64,000 nt of DNA from Apophysomyces variabilis (lineage: Eukaryota; Mucoromycota; Mucoromycetes; Mucorales; Mucoraceae), in the NCBI GenBank assembly GCA_002749535.1, contig MZZL01000137.1:518345-582344 (forward strand), given 5' to 3'. The translations under genes were made by a program, and so were the position numbers. This document shows, in pieces, positions 25,653-37,527 of the stretch. Position 1 is the first letter of the stretch. Every line of letters starts with the position of its first letter. The notes below the pieces were generated by a model. The model was not told the origin of the DNA. It ran no database searches and worked only from the letters and a program-made list of their open reading frames with translations.

Positions 25653-26545
25653 AACAAAAATTTATACAGATCCTTGTATTAACTCTATGTGAATCCAAGG
25701 AATCGAGCTAATACAACTTAATTATTTGATACTATTTCAACGTAATCCACTGTTTATTTATAAATCTTGTACAAGTTTTAGAGCTATGGATGACATCTGC
25801 TTGATGGGTGCAGGATCGTCTTAATATACAACAAGCACCAAGGGATGCGCCCATGTTGCTATTTCTTCCTTGTTAAGGCCATGTCCGAAGTGAGATCGAC
25901 GCATAGTTTAGAGGCGTAACGCTTGCAGCCCTTTGCCCCCATTCCCCCTTCTTATATTTATCTTCCTAAGTTTGCAACGACAAACTTGCACATGCATTAC
26001 CCCGCGCGTCCGCTGACACTGTAGAAAGTCATATCGACTCGGACTGTAGCCTTTGCTTTTGCGAAATTTTGCTTCTGAGATTAAGACTATCAAGTAATTA
26101 GAATTCTATCGTTAGATGGATACGCTCCTTGCAGTTTTTGTTCGAACTTGTTATACACTCTTTGGCTATTGCATAAGCAGATAGGCAGATTGTCAGACAA
26201 CAGCCGAAAGGACCGTCTTCCGCGCTTCTCAGCTTCTTATCATTCGTTTCCAGATGATAGTATCATTGTCAGCCAGCTCTCTGCTTTCTGATGGTTTGGC
26301 CTCCGCTTCCTTGTAGTTTCCCTGCATTCGATGATTCTGTAGCAACAATGGGGAAAGCAATGAAGGCTAGAGCTTAAGGTCTTTCCTTTACCAGATGGGT
26401 AACGGAATTAACTTCTGTCATGGGCCGCATTTGGTAAGATCTGAACCCAAACCGAAATGAAATGCATATAGGGCTGATGCCTTTAGATATATATGTATGT
26501 ACATAACATTTACAGCAAGACATGCTATAAGCGCAAGATTTTTCT
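25653..26545. other. Convergent 3' interval
   Basis: This is the 3' flank of CYP51 and of the Apq12-like gene, which converge on it. I see no coding region or RNA gene. Polyadenylation-type AT-rich sequence is present near both stop codons. Confidence 0.5.
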
Positions 26546-27052
26546 TTATCTAATTGAAAACTCTAGCACCATGAAGAACAGGAAGAATAGGAAGAAAGAA
26601 ATAAACAATACGCGTTCATCCTCAGTCAGGTTGGCAGCAGCTTCCTTTGCCATGGATAGGTCTTCAAGCTTGTCCAAGACCTTGTCGCCCCAATGGTATT
26701 GTACAAAGTAGAGCATGCTGCCCACCAAGGCGAGGATTAAACCAAATCGAACAAAGTTAAATGCAAGACGAAACACGGCACAGACTGACCACAGGATCAA
26801 CGAGAATAGGGAGTACAGAACAATAATGGCTAGGAGCATCGGGACAAAGCTGGCGGGAACCGATATGGCGGACACGTAGATCTGCTGAATGATTTCAGGG
26901 CAATGGTCGAAGAGGAACTGGCCAGCAGTCGACATGGTGGCAAAGACTTGATCAGGTAGAGGAAGTGCGACATGGTATTGGAGTAATAGATCGTAGCAGT
27001 AAATGTATCCTTTCGAAAACATTTCTGCCACAATGACATCCATGGTGTGCAT
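26546..27052 (-). CDS. APQ12: Apq12-like nuclear envelope/ER membrane protein
   Basis: Yeast Apq12 is a small double-spanning protein of the nuclear envelope/ER needed for nuclear pore assembly and membrane lipid balance. I take the start at MHTMDVIVAEM (27052); an in-frame Met at 27103 is possible. The core has the family layout: a hydrophilic-to-hydrophobic N-terminal half, a first helix VPMLLAIIVLYSLFSLILW, a short VCAVFRLAFNFVR link, a second helix GLILALVGSMLYFVQYHWG and then an acidic KVLDKLEDL stretch. This matches the order and spacing of the family. The last ~15 residues are very hydrophobic and may be intron read-through: a possible donor follows DER near 26605, so the true C-terminus is unsure. 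It converges with CYP51. Confidence 0.65.
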   Translation of the reverse strand: MHTMDVIVAEMFSKGYIYCYDLLLQYHVALPLPDQVFATMSTAGQFLFDHCPEIIQQIYVSAISVPASFVPMLLAIIVLYSLFSLILWSVCAVFRLAFNFVRFGLILALVGSMLYFVQYHWGDKVLDKLEDLSMAKEAAANLTEDERVLFISFFLFFLFFMVLEFSIR

Positions 27053-27866
27053 GGCAGTATAGAGACGGGGAAACAAAAAAAACAAGTAACAGTGCGTGTG
27101 CACGATGAGGTGAGAGATTGGGCCTGTGTAACATCGTTGGATGGTGATCTTTCCAATCGAGATGCGATAGAACTGATTGGAAAACGGGACATTCTATAAG
27201 ATATGGTAATTCAGGCAGTACATAATGACCACTTTCCGCCCGTTTTCTTTCTTCGAAAAGGAAAAGAACAACCGTAAATCGTTTAGCTCCGGCTGGCTAA
27301 GATTTTTATACGCTTTCAAGGAAGATGAAGGATTGCGCTCCAAATATTCGTTATGGTCTTGCAGGTATTCACTACCTTTCCATTGGACTTATCATCAAAC
27401 AAAGGGTCATGCATGTTCGATCACGTCTGTGTAAGTTTTAAACGTGCGTGACAAACCCTTTCTAGATTACGTTGTTCTGCTCGATGTCCTATTACGTTTC
27501 TTTGTTTCAGTAGCATCCTAACCGGAGTCTCTCCAATGAGTTTGCTGCAAATCACTTTCGTGTCCCTACCATCGCCGATTCGAAAAAAAAGGTAAAGATA
27601 GCGACAATCTGGCCGAAGCTTATGACAAAAGAAGGTTTCGATCTAGTAATGCATATTCTGGCATAAACTATACTATTTCAAGCAATTATTAATCATTTTC
27701 TTTTTCATAAGACGGTGAATATATTTTTCGTTGAACTTTTTAGTAAACAAAAAAGGAAAACGGGGGCATAGGGGATACAGAATTGATAACGATGATAGCA
27801 CTTGTCGATCTGTACATAAACGTGGAGTCCTACTTAGAGTCAAGCGAGATTCATGTTGTTTCTTTT
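27053..27866. other. Intergenic, 0.8 kb
   Basis: This holds the promoter side of the Apq12-like gene and the 3' flank of the GATA factor gene. No further gene was recognised. A first exon of the Apq12-like gene could lie here if its start is upstream. Confidence 0.45.
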
Positions 27867-30326
27867 TTAGAATTGATAACCTGTAGTAAGTGCCAAGGAG
27901 GATTTATGTCCGTTAGCAACGAAGGAGGACGACGGAACGGGAGCAGGGGATATGGCAGGTAACGGGGCAGAAGATTGTTCTTGCCTGACCGTTTGGTCGC
28001 GTTCCTGTTTTGGTTTCTTCGTCTGCCGTTTGTTGCCTTGTGCAGATTGTTGTGTGCTATTGTCGCACCTCTGACGCTTCTTGATGACGTCGGTTTTCAT
28101 AGATAACGGTCGTTTCTCATGGTGCAGCTTTAGGCTAAGCACATACGCACATAAGGATTTACTTTTTCCCCTTTTCGCATTTTTCCTTGGAACTTACTAT
28201 AACCCGCATGCGTTGCACAGCGGTGCACCGCCTGTATCTCGACGCCATAGAGGCGTTTTAGTCGTTGAACAATTAGAACACGTGGTGATTTGGCTTTGGT
28301 CATCTTCGCACACTTCTTTTCCTCTTGTAGCGTGAGGTTTCATATTTCGTGGTCGGGGAGCGTTGTGCAACTTCCAACTAGGATGTATTAGCGCAATTCC
28401 CGTGTTTGTCTTACACATAACACAAGAGACGATAGGAGTGGATACATACTAAAGGCCGCAAGCATTGCACAATAACTGATCATCAGCAGACCGTCTCCAT
28501 AACGGAGTGTTTTGTGTTTCGCAATTACTACAGATTGGACTTTTCCCTTCAGATGGTGTACTATTGATAATCGCTGGTTTTGATCGGTTATTCTCTTTAG
28601 GTGGAGTTGCACCTCGAGAAGCCGGAGCTGAAGTTGTCTGTGTTACCGATTGAGAATAAAACACATGGTGTGGTGAATTCTGTGGCACTGTCAACGCTGA
28701 CGGTGCATTCGACTGTAAAGGATAGATTGGGGTTGTCGCCGTTATGGGGGTGACCGGTGCAGACCCATTGTTATGCATTGAAGCCAGTGGCAATTGTCCT
28801 GTCATGGACGAATAACTATTTCGCTTCAAAACACCGTTCTCTACGAAGGTTTCAGTAGCAAGCTGAAGCGTGTCATTGGATGGCAAGGCGTTTGCTTCGG
28901 CGGAGACAACAGAGTTTGGCAGTTTGGTAAGTGGTGACCCTGCTGAAACCACTTGCTGCTGTGTCGGGTTGGACGGAAACAGCACCGTGGATTGTAGTGG
29001 TAAATTGGTGGCGGTGGATAGCCCGGCGATCCCAGGAACTGCCGGATGTAAGGAGGTTTGGCCAACTCCAGCGTGCTTATTTTGAGACGGTTCCGCAGGT
29101 GTTGTTGGGAGTGAAGTTGTGCTCATGGAGTTCATGTTTACCATGCTTGACGGTTCAAAGTTTGTATGGATTGCATGAAAGTAAGCATTTTCGCTCGTGA
29201 CCGAACTGTCTATCTGTGGCACATGGTCACCGAATTCGGCTGATGTGGAAACAGGTTGCATAGGCGAAAAGTTATTGCTATCATTGCCAGTCCAAGCATT
29301 TGTTAACATGCTATCCAACTGCAATTCAATAGTTGGTATTCCTCCAGGAGTTGAAGATAGAAAGGCCTGCATATCTCCATAACCAAAAATATCTTTTAGC
29401 TCGACTACTTGACCACATGTCTGATCAGAGGTGTAGCGATGAAGAACAAAATTTTCTGTAACAGGTCGATCGGGGACAGTTGTGTAAGATAGCTGATTCA
29501 CTTGCTGTTGTTTTCTGTTTCTTTGCTGCTGCTGCTGCTGCTGCTGCTGTTGCTGCAGTTGTGATTGTTTTCTTGGTCGTGCTAATGAATTGTTTTTCTT
29601 TTTTTTTATATTCACATGATCGTTTGATTGCGTTGGCGGAGAAGCACCCTTGCTTAATGACTTTGATGCTGCTGTTGATGCTGTTGTCGATGATGATGTA
29701 GACGATTTTTTTTGTTGCAGTCTCTTTTGTAGGCGCTGTTGTTGTTGTAGCTGATGTTGTCTTAGCATTCGTCGGTACTCTAATTCGAGGTTGCGACTCC
29801 GTTGCGCATCAACAGGGCGAATGGTTGTAGCGGACACTGGCGCAGCTGCGGGCTTCTTCACCACGGCAGCGGTCGATGAGGAAGACCGCGATTGCGAACA
29901 TGATGTGCTGGGTTTGCTTGGTGTCCCTTTGTGGTTGGTATCCATTCTGTTCGACTTTATCATGACCGCGTCTGATTTAGGAACCTTATCTTTATTGGCT
30001 TTTGACTTCACGTTGATATCGAATGTGGTAGGCACTTGCAGTTGACTCAGTTTTGACCCCTTATCCTTCTCAAGTTTTCGAGTAGTTATGGATGAAAGCT
30101 TTTTGAACTGGGATTTGGATTTGGCGTCGTCCACTAATACATTGTGGAGAAACCATAGGCGCCAGGAAAGGTTTTCCAAGCGGGATCCATTTTCCAATGA
30201 ATCCTTGACTTTGGTGCAGACTCTCCAGGTCTTGGAAAGCTCATCCTCAGAATCAAGATTTGAGAATGGGAAAAAGGACTTGTTGCCCTTGATCTTCAAA
30301 AGAATGGGAGCCATAGGAAACGGCAA
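27867..30326 (-). CDS. GATA-type transcription factor with AreA-like N-terminus and two zinc fingers
   Basis: This is a nuclear regulator, probably of nitrogen or related metabolism. Three exons (30326-28450, 28377-28198, 28134-27867) join in phase to give 774 residues. The N-terminus has the DUF1752 motif of AreA/Gaf1 proteins (WRVCTKV, then [16 protein letters not shown]). A long Ser/Thr/Gln-rich region with polyQ follows. Near the C-terminus are two GATA fingers: [20 protein letters not shown] then [16 protein letters not shown], and [20 protein letters not shown] then [16 protein letters not shown]. Both have the CX2C-X17-CX2C spacing. Both introns interrupt the Tyr codon right after CNACGL, in the same phase. 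Fungal AreA has one finger; two-finger siderophore repressors lack DUF1752. The specific role is therefore open. The start Met could also be residue 5. Confidence 0.92.
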
Positions 30327-30857
30327 GAACAGAAGGTATATGCAAATGAATATACGTGAACTTCAACTATACATAGGAAACAAAAATAACAAACAATAAA
30401 TGAATGAATACCCTCTACGATAGAGCACTTCGTTTTTTTTTGGTCTTTTCGCTTTGCACTATGGCATGGTCTATGTTCCTCATGCAATTACCTTCCGTGA
30501 ATTGCAACTGTGTCTTCTAGGTTCCCAAACAAACAAGTGACTAGTCCTTGCTTTTAAAAATCTTCCCCAGACAAGGAGAGAAGGAGGAAAGAAAGTCAGA
30601 ACACGGTCGAAAAGTAACGCAGCAGGGTTTGATGAGGCAGAGGGGTATCCAATTTAGGAATGGCTTCATTTTAAGCGGAAGTCCACAGCAAGCGCCTGCC
30701 GAATATTGGCCAATTGCAATGGTTGGCCTTGAACTAACGCGGTCGCGAAGCATTGTTGTCCCCTGGACGAATCGAGAATATGCAGCATCTTTGTTCCACA
30801 TCTCTTCAAAGAAAAAATGGAGAACAAACATATGAAAGACAAGGGCCATGCGATTAT
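30327..30857. other. Promoter interval of the GATA gene
   Basis: This 530-bp stretch lies upstream of the GATA factor start and downstream of the Fyv10/MAEA stop. No gene was seen. Short open frames on both strands have no family resemblance. Confidence 0.5.
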
Positions 30858-32412
30858 TTAAGAAATGAAAACTTTCTTAATATCATTGATATGAAAGGTA
30901 TCGCCTGTCCTCGGACATGTAATTTCTCCTCCATTCTTTAGTGCAAGGTCGTGCAACGCCTGCCAATGTACGTTAGATTCACAACTTTTTTTTTCTTACA
31001 TTTTATCAAAACTTACGGAGTAACTGTAGACCCTTCCATTTGGAAGAAGCATGGGTGGGTTGTCTTCATTCATGATCTTTCCGCTGATACGGCATACAAT
31101 GGTTGAATTCACATGATGACTGAGTGGGAGCTTTTCTGCCAGTTTTCCCAAAGTTGTTGTGTCACACACTGGGCAATTAACATTTTTGTTGTCGTGCTGG
31201 TAGCATTGTGGGGTCTTGAGCGCGGACAATCCCGCTTGCAAAGTAATTGATAGCAGTGGATGTGAAGTCAACGAGCATAACGCATAATTATCCGCTCTGA
31301 ATTGTGTGATTAACTCGAACCATCTGCCGTTGTCGTACAAGTCCTAACATTTTTTTAGTTCCTTCGATGTGACTCGAAGGGATAGATAGTATTTACCTTG
31401 TATGGCTGGCACAACGTATTGCTAGGAAATGGCAACATACCCATGGCCTGCATGATCTTCTTTTGCTCTGTTTCTTCCCACGGAACAAGGTACTTTTTGG
31501 CATACGCAATGGCTTCCATGCCTTTTGATTCCCTTGCTAGCTCAATATATTCCTGTAGCCGTAGATTGAACTCCAGAGTACTCTTAAGGCAGACATCAAG
31601 TCAAGACTTAAAACTCTAGTTCAATATGATTTACCTTTAGCTTTTTCAGCCCCGATCTGTTATCGGAACACCACTGCAAACATTCTTTGCAGCTACGATT
31701 TCGCAAAGCCTCTTCGACCTTTTCCGACTGCACAAATAATTGCATGTCCACCATATCCTGCAGGAATCCGATGTAAATCACCTGTAGCTAACGTTAAGAT
31801 TTCATTTACCTGGACATTGTTCTCTGCTGCCACTTGCTTTGCAGTTTCCAAAAAGCCTTGTCGTAGCAGATAATCTACAATCACTCTACTTAATCGATTT
31901 TTGCTCCACTGCTCAAACTTTGGCATTTTCGGCGAAGTAACGTTTGTAATTTCATCCAAATCACTTAGTCTTGTCTTCAGGCGCTTTATATGGAGCGCTT
32001 CCTCGTTTCTTATGTCTGTAAGCTTTTTTTCTAACTTCAATACGCTACTCAAACACGTCATATGTTTCATCTACCTTGCGCGACATGGCTTCCACTTGCT
32101 TGAGCAACTCTTCCAGTAGTCGTTGTGCTTTTCCAGGATTCAGATGGCCATCAACAGCAGATTCGATACATTTCTCAAGTTTCTCATTGAGTTTATGCAA
32201 CTCTTTTTCCACAAACTTGTATGCGAATCGGAAAGACTTGCGCAGCTGTTCGTACGGAACCTAAAGCAACGCATTAAGTGATTATTATGCATACAGATGT
32301 GTTCCTCAATGTCCGCTCAAGAAGAAACGCCAGGTTTTATATCCCAGCAAGACCATACTTTCACTAAAGGTTGTTCTAAATCGATGATTTGGTCGGGTTT
32401 GATGTGATTCAT
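30858..32412 (-). CDS. GID/CTLH E3 ubiquitin ligase RING-like subunit (Fyv10/Gid9, MAEA)
   Basis: This protein is one of the two RING-like subunits of the GID/CTLH ligase, which in yeast degrades gluconeogenic enzymes after glucose return. Seven exons (32412-32359, 32260-32075, 32034-31810, 31757-31635, 31582-31397, 31343-31017, 30959-30858) stay in phase and give 400 residues, the usual length. An N-terminal coiled region leads to a LisH/CTLH segment ([19 protein letters not shown], then [18 protein letters not shown]). A CRA part follows, then a degenerate RING with [21 protein letters not shown] and [12 protein letters not shown]. The last exon ends [20 protein letters not shown], as in the family. 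The intron at 32035-32074 is only 40 nt. The gene is head-to-head with the RWD-CHY gene across ~500 bp. Confidence 0.93.
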
Positions 32413-32910
32413 GACTTGTGAGATAGTTTAGCGTGAGTTGTCTTTGGTTGTCAAAAGGTCTCGGTGGGACTCTGATTGCCGGCGAAGGCGCTCCGGAATT
32501 CAAATCAGCGGAGTCACTGAGAAACCACCAGTAGCCCTTTTAAAAAATTCCTGGATGACTGCTTTACAGCTTTCTGGAAGGGTATGATGTGGGTAACGCA
32601 TTGAGGGAATTTGTTACTGATAGATTGTCGCAGTTGTCAAGGCGAAATTCTATGTAGCTTTTTACTTATAGACCTCATCGTTTAGACTTTAAGAGGAAAA
32701 GGCAATTGAAATTCCCTTTCGAACATATGTCGTCCCAGCGGTTATTACAGTCGGCAACCCTTTACTGTGACGCACTGCCTTCAATTGCAGCAACTCCGAC
32801 TGCCACAGTAATGCTACGAAAAACCCAATCCGCAGCCAACATTGAACTTTTTCCTGTTTCTAGACCCTAAACAAAGCGAAAGGCAATACAAATTGGTTTT
32901 AAAAGCTATT
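32413..32910. promoter_or_regulatory. Divergent promoter between Fyv10/MAEA and RWD-CHY genes
   Basis: About 500 bp separate two divergent start codons, so both promoters must lie here. An ATG at 32727 opens a ~30-codon frame, followed by a plausible intron end at 32866. It could be a 5' exon of the plus-strand gene, but I could not join it in phase. Confidence 0.5.
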
Positions 32911-35562
32911 ATGAGTCCTGGTATCGATCGACCTCCAGTAGCAAGACCTACGCCAAATGTAACATATTTGTCATTCTCTGACAACTTAACTCATCAGCAA
33001 ATATATTTATGCTATTCGAATAGGTTAAAGCAGATACTGGCGAAAATAAGGACAGTAGAGAAATTGAACTCACACAGTTGGAGCGACGATTCCGATCGTC
33101 ATTTCGTTTGGTAGCGTAGGTGGCTCTTCAACTAAAAAATCACGTAGTTAAAACTGTGATGTAGAAATAATGAACATGCGTCTCTGGTGAGATTCTCGAT
33201 CAAGCCTAGCGATCCGGATTTCCCGTATGAGCTAGAGTCTCTCCAGGTACAGCTAGAAATTCCAAAAAGCTATCCCAAGGAATCATGCTCTGTAACAGTT
33301 ATGAACACGGACATTCCCAAAGGCTTTGCAATGTAAGTTGCTGATAAATCGATAAAGCACACGGCGCTTATAATTGGACAATTAGAAACTTAGAAAAAGG
33401 ATTCAAAGCGCACGTAAATCAGTTGCCGAATTCTCGACGTACGACACTTGTAAAACAGATGGATTGGCTTGATCGCAATATGGAAACACTATTGCAACAA
33501 CCGCCCGCAGAAACTGTTCGTTTTATAAAGAACACGGCACCAACCAAATATGATTCAATAGCCCCACCTCTTCCAAAAAATATCGTTACTGAGATACAAG
33601 GAAGTGGATCAGTTCAGCATTCAGTCTCATTAGCGTCCGACAACCAGTCCGCGTCAAAACCTTTATATACTCCTGATGAACTTCAAGAAGGCTCAAAACG
33701 TCAACAACGAGAATTAAAGCAATTAGAGACGCGGTTTCCCGATTCTTATCAGATTATAAGGTGAGAGATACCTTTGTTTGTCTGATCGAAACTTATGCAT
33801 GTAAAGGTCAACGACCGACGAAACAGTCATTTCCCTCGCGGTGACTTTTAATGACCCAGATCTTGCATCCAACCCTCAGCTCAAAACCAGTACTCGTTTA
33901 AAATATCATGTTCCTAAACTATATCCATTTTTGCCCTGTACAATCGAATTTGACAATAAGACCATGGAAAGTTCGATAGCAAGGTAAGTGATCTGCTACT
34001 TTGGCATTGGCATTCATGGATATTTATCCATTTAGAACCTTAGAAACAGCCTTTTTAACACATGTGAAGGCATCCGATAACACACTGTTTCAGAATCTCA
34101 ACTGGCTTAATCGTCATGCGGAGGCTATCATCGAAACGCCTTCGTCATTTTCTGAACCTGATGTAGAGACATCCATTGACAGAACGACGAAGACAGAGGA
34201 TAAAGTCGTATCTACCTATTATCAAAACGATGCGAAGAGTGATAGCAATCGACCGTTCTTTGTATCGGATACGAAGCTACCCAGTAATAACGCGACAAGG
34301 ACCGAAAAAAAGCTCGTATCTATCTTCGACGAAGAAGATGAGAAGAAAAAGAAGGTGATCAGAGTGAATGATCCATTCCTCCAGAGTTTGTTATCAAAAC
34401 CAAAAGAAGAAACATCAATACCAGTAGTTATCGAAACTGCAACGGCCAGTACGTCTGCCGTTGAAGAGAAGGAGACGGTGCCAGCTTCCTCCAGTATTTG
34501 TGTGGAATCTCCGAAGCCAAAGCTTGAACAGGGCACGGAGATCAGATTCAGTGAAATACGGCTTGACAAGGTTGCACTATTTCGTTGCAAATCGCTTCAT
34601 CTTGTGGTGAAATGTGCTAGATGCAAGGATACTGTCGATGTAGAGAATATATTACCAGAAGAAACCACAGGATCTAGATCCTCTAAACGGGAGCGGTGGT
34701 TGACCTGTCCTAAATGCAGTGCGATCATAGGCATCAAATTTTTAGGAGGTAAAGATGCGTGTTTCCCCTTACGGAAAAGGCCTAATTTCGTCATAGAGCT
34801 TGTGCATGAGAATGCATCTGCCATGGGTGTTTTGCAATGTGCAGGCTGCAGTCCCTTTGACATCCTACCATCTTTGTACGTTGGCACATGTGCCCAGTGC
34901 CTAGAAGATATGCAGACTTCACTGCGACTTGCTCCACATGATCAACCAAGCAGCGTTCATTGTTTCTCATGCCACAGTAAAATGACGGTTTGTTTGGGGT
35001 CCTATCGGTTTGTACGAGTTGGCCATGGTAGAGAACGATTACAGGCAGATGCAGAGCAAGTGATGAAATTGAAGAAAAAGAAGAGCCATAGACAAAAGGA
35101 GGAGATGTTGACAATAGGTCAGCCTTTACCAAATCAGGGTAGCTGTTCGCATTATCGGAAATCAAAGCGTTGGTTTCGGTTCCCTTGCTGCAATAAGCTG
35201 TATGCATGTGATGTATGTCATGACGAGAAGGAGGATCATGTTGCTGAGATGGCACGTCGACATGTATGTGGTCAATGTTCTCGGGAACAGGCGATTACAT
35301 CGAAACCATGTGTATGTGGTTTTGAGTTTGAGCGGAACCATCAAAAAGGTGCATTTTGGGAAGGTGGCCAAGGTGTCAGAAATCGAACAACCATGAGTCG
35401 TAAGGTAAGCAAGTGCAGAAAACAAAGGGACATAACAATGGGCTAAACCAGGATAATATGTAGGATCCTCATAAGCATAAAGGCATAGGCAAGACAGCAT
35501 CCAAAAAGCAAGAGCGTGTGGGGATTGCTGGTAAAAAGAGCAGCCAAGGTGGAGAAGAATAA
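32911..35562 (+). CDS. Protein with two RWD-like domains and a C-terminal CHY zinc finger
   Basis: The biochemical role is not known to me; CHY fingers bind several zinc ions and RWD domains bind proteins. Seven exons (32911-32958, 33024-33115, 33192-33332, 33386-33760, 33807-33983, 34036-35404, 35464-35562) join in phase to give 766 residues. Two similar units each start with a charged helix (ELTQLERRF..S; ELKQLETRF..S), followed by an RWD-like fold with a YP turn (IPKSYPKE; VPKLYPFL) and a final helix around WLDRN or WLNRHAE. After a linker come zinc-binding pairs (CARC, CPKC, CAGC, CAQC, CFSC). The CHY part follows: CSHYRKSKRWFRFPCC, YACDVCHDEKEDH, CGQC, CVC. The tail is Lys-rich (KKKKSHRQK earlier, HKHKGIGKTASKK at the end). 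An extra 5' exon is possible; I used the first Met that joins in phase. Confidence 0.85.
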
Positions 35563-36086
35563 AAATTTGGATCAAAACAAAAAGGGAGAAGATGAATGCG
35601 TTTTTTTGAATGATATTTCTGTAACTATTTTTTTAAAGTATACTGAAAAGCATGATAGAAAACGTACTGAGTCCTAACAGGAAGGGATCTTTGTTATTGT
35701 TGTTTATTCTAGCGTGTATAAATTCCTCAGGTTGCCGAATTTTGGGATGTCGCCCATGTCTCTTCTATTTGTTAAGCGGGTGTTAATCCCCGATTTGGTG
35801 GGGCCCCAAATGGGACGTGCCGAGCTTGGGGGATGAATGGGCAAGAGGCGGAAAAGAAAAAAAAAAAGTCAGTGTCGAATGAGCAAAACTTCGTACCAAT
35901 TGCGCGCAGTCTTAAACCTTTTCGGAGCCCGCCCTTGAGCTCACACCAGCCTTTTTTTGAACATTCCCGCAGACTTATATTCTTTTTGGTGGGAAACAGA
36001 AACCCAAAGTTCCCTTTTTTTTTTGTTTGCCCGTTCTCTCTTTAATTATTTTTTATTATTATTATATTTTTTTTGGTTTTGGCATC
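35563..36086. other. Intergenic, 0.5 kb
   Basis: This is the 3' flank of the RWD-CHY gene and the promoter/leader of the two-RRM gene, with long A and T runs near 35,850 and 36,020-36,075. No gene was seen. Confidence 0.5.
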
Positions 36087-37527
36087 ATGACAAGCGAACC
36101 AGGCCTTAGCACGTCTTCATCAGCAGACATTCGTGTTCATCCATTGTCCGCATCCCCAGCATCCAGTGGACTCTTTCAACCAGTACTTAATTCCCCTCCT
36201 AATGGCACAACAGAAGATGTCACTACAATCTTTGTCGTCGGCTTCCCCGATAATATGCAGGAAAGAGAATTCCAAAATATGTTCACATTCTCTCCTGGAT
36301 TTGAAGCCGCGTCTCTTAAATGGCATTGCAAAGACGGTGATGAAGAATGCCCGGCAACAGGTGGTGGCAAAAAGCAAATGGTAAGTAAAAAAAAAAAGGA
36401 AAAAGAAAAGTGGAGAGGGAGAATGACAAAGTGGAAAAAAAAGGGGGGAAAGAAAAGGGAAAGAGCGAGCGAACGAGAGGGTGAGTATTTGGCGGGACAT
36501 GAGCTGACAAGGAGAATGTTAGATTGGGTTTGCAAGATTCCGTACTCGTTTAGAAGCCATGGAAGCAGTTGAAGTACTCAGTGGCAAGAAAGTAGATCAA
36601 GAGAAAGGTGCTGTTCTTAAGGCAGAGATGGCGAAGAAGAATCTTCACATTAAGCGTGGTTCAATTGCACCTTCGATTCCTATCGAGACTACATCACCTT
36701 TGAGCATACTATCGCGGAAGATGAGTCAGCATCAGCCAACCGTAGGTGGTTATGATTCCTTTTCACCTTTACCAAGCGACCTGTTATCTCCGTTGGATTA
36801 CAAGACCGACCCATTTGATCCTAGTACCACACCGACCACACCTGTTTTTAGCACGGACGCCTTCTTTGGCCTACGGTCGCAATCGTTCGATGCACGCAGC
36901 AATAACCACAACAACAACGCCCTGGGTATCTTATCACCGCGGACATTGAATCTGTATTCACCTGCTCGTATGACAAGGATCGGCCAGGATGAGGATCCTT
37001 TCGATTATCTCTCAAAGTCATCGCCTGTTCCAGACGACCGTCATGGATTTAATCAATCGCTTTTTGCGGAAAACGATACATTAAGTCGCGGTCTTTCCAT
37101 CCATGCTATCGATTACCGTTCACATAGTCTTTCCTCGCCTGTGCGGCCTAATCCGGCGGACCAGAATCCTCCATGCAATACACTTTATGTGGGAAATCTG
37201 CCGCCCAATACAAGTGAAGACGAACTGCGCCAAGTATTCAGTCGATGCAAAGGATACAAACGTATGTGCTTCCGCACCAAATCACAGGGTCCCATGTGCT
37301 TTGTGGAATTTGACGACGTGGTGTTTGCAACACAAGCCATGAACGAACTGCAGGGTCATTGTCTATCCAACTCGGTTAAGGGAGGAATTCGTCTGTCGTT
37401 TAGCAAGAATCCGCTTTTTATCAAGCCAAACAAGGACGGTAACACCAATCTCGCTTTTAATTACAAACAAATGGGTACAGCTTTACTCTCTGATCGCAGA
37501 GATATGCTTTTTGATCCCCAATTGTGA
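36087..37527 (+). CDS. RNA-binding protein with two RRMs (Scw1/Whi3-like)
   Basis: Scw1/Whi3-type proteins bind mRNAs for cell-wall, polarity and cell-cycle factors and repress them. Two exons (36087-36380 and 36523-37527) join in phase to give 432 residues. RRM1, about residues 45-135, starts TTIFVVGFPDNMQEREFQNM and continues through IGFARFRTRLEAMEAVEVL after the intron; the intron lies between its strands. A Ser/Pro/Asn-rich linker follows. RRM2, about residues 315-395, has NTLYVGNLPPNTSEDELRQV (RNP2) and GPMCFVEFDDVVFATQAM (RNP1 area). The C-terminus is short. The 142-nt intron is unusually rich in A and G. The start is the first Met (MTSEPGLS); residues before RRM1 are low-complexity. 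Confidence 0.9.

Noticed and set aside
32842..33114. 90-aa frame before the RWD-CHY gene read as a separate small gene
   Set aside because: It opens on TTG and contains an exon (32911-32958) of the larger gene; the rest is intron or out of frame.
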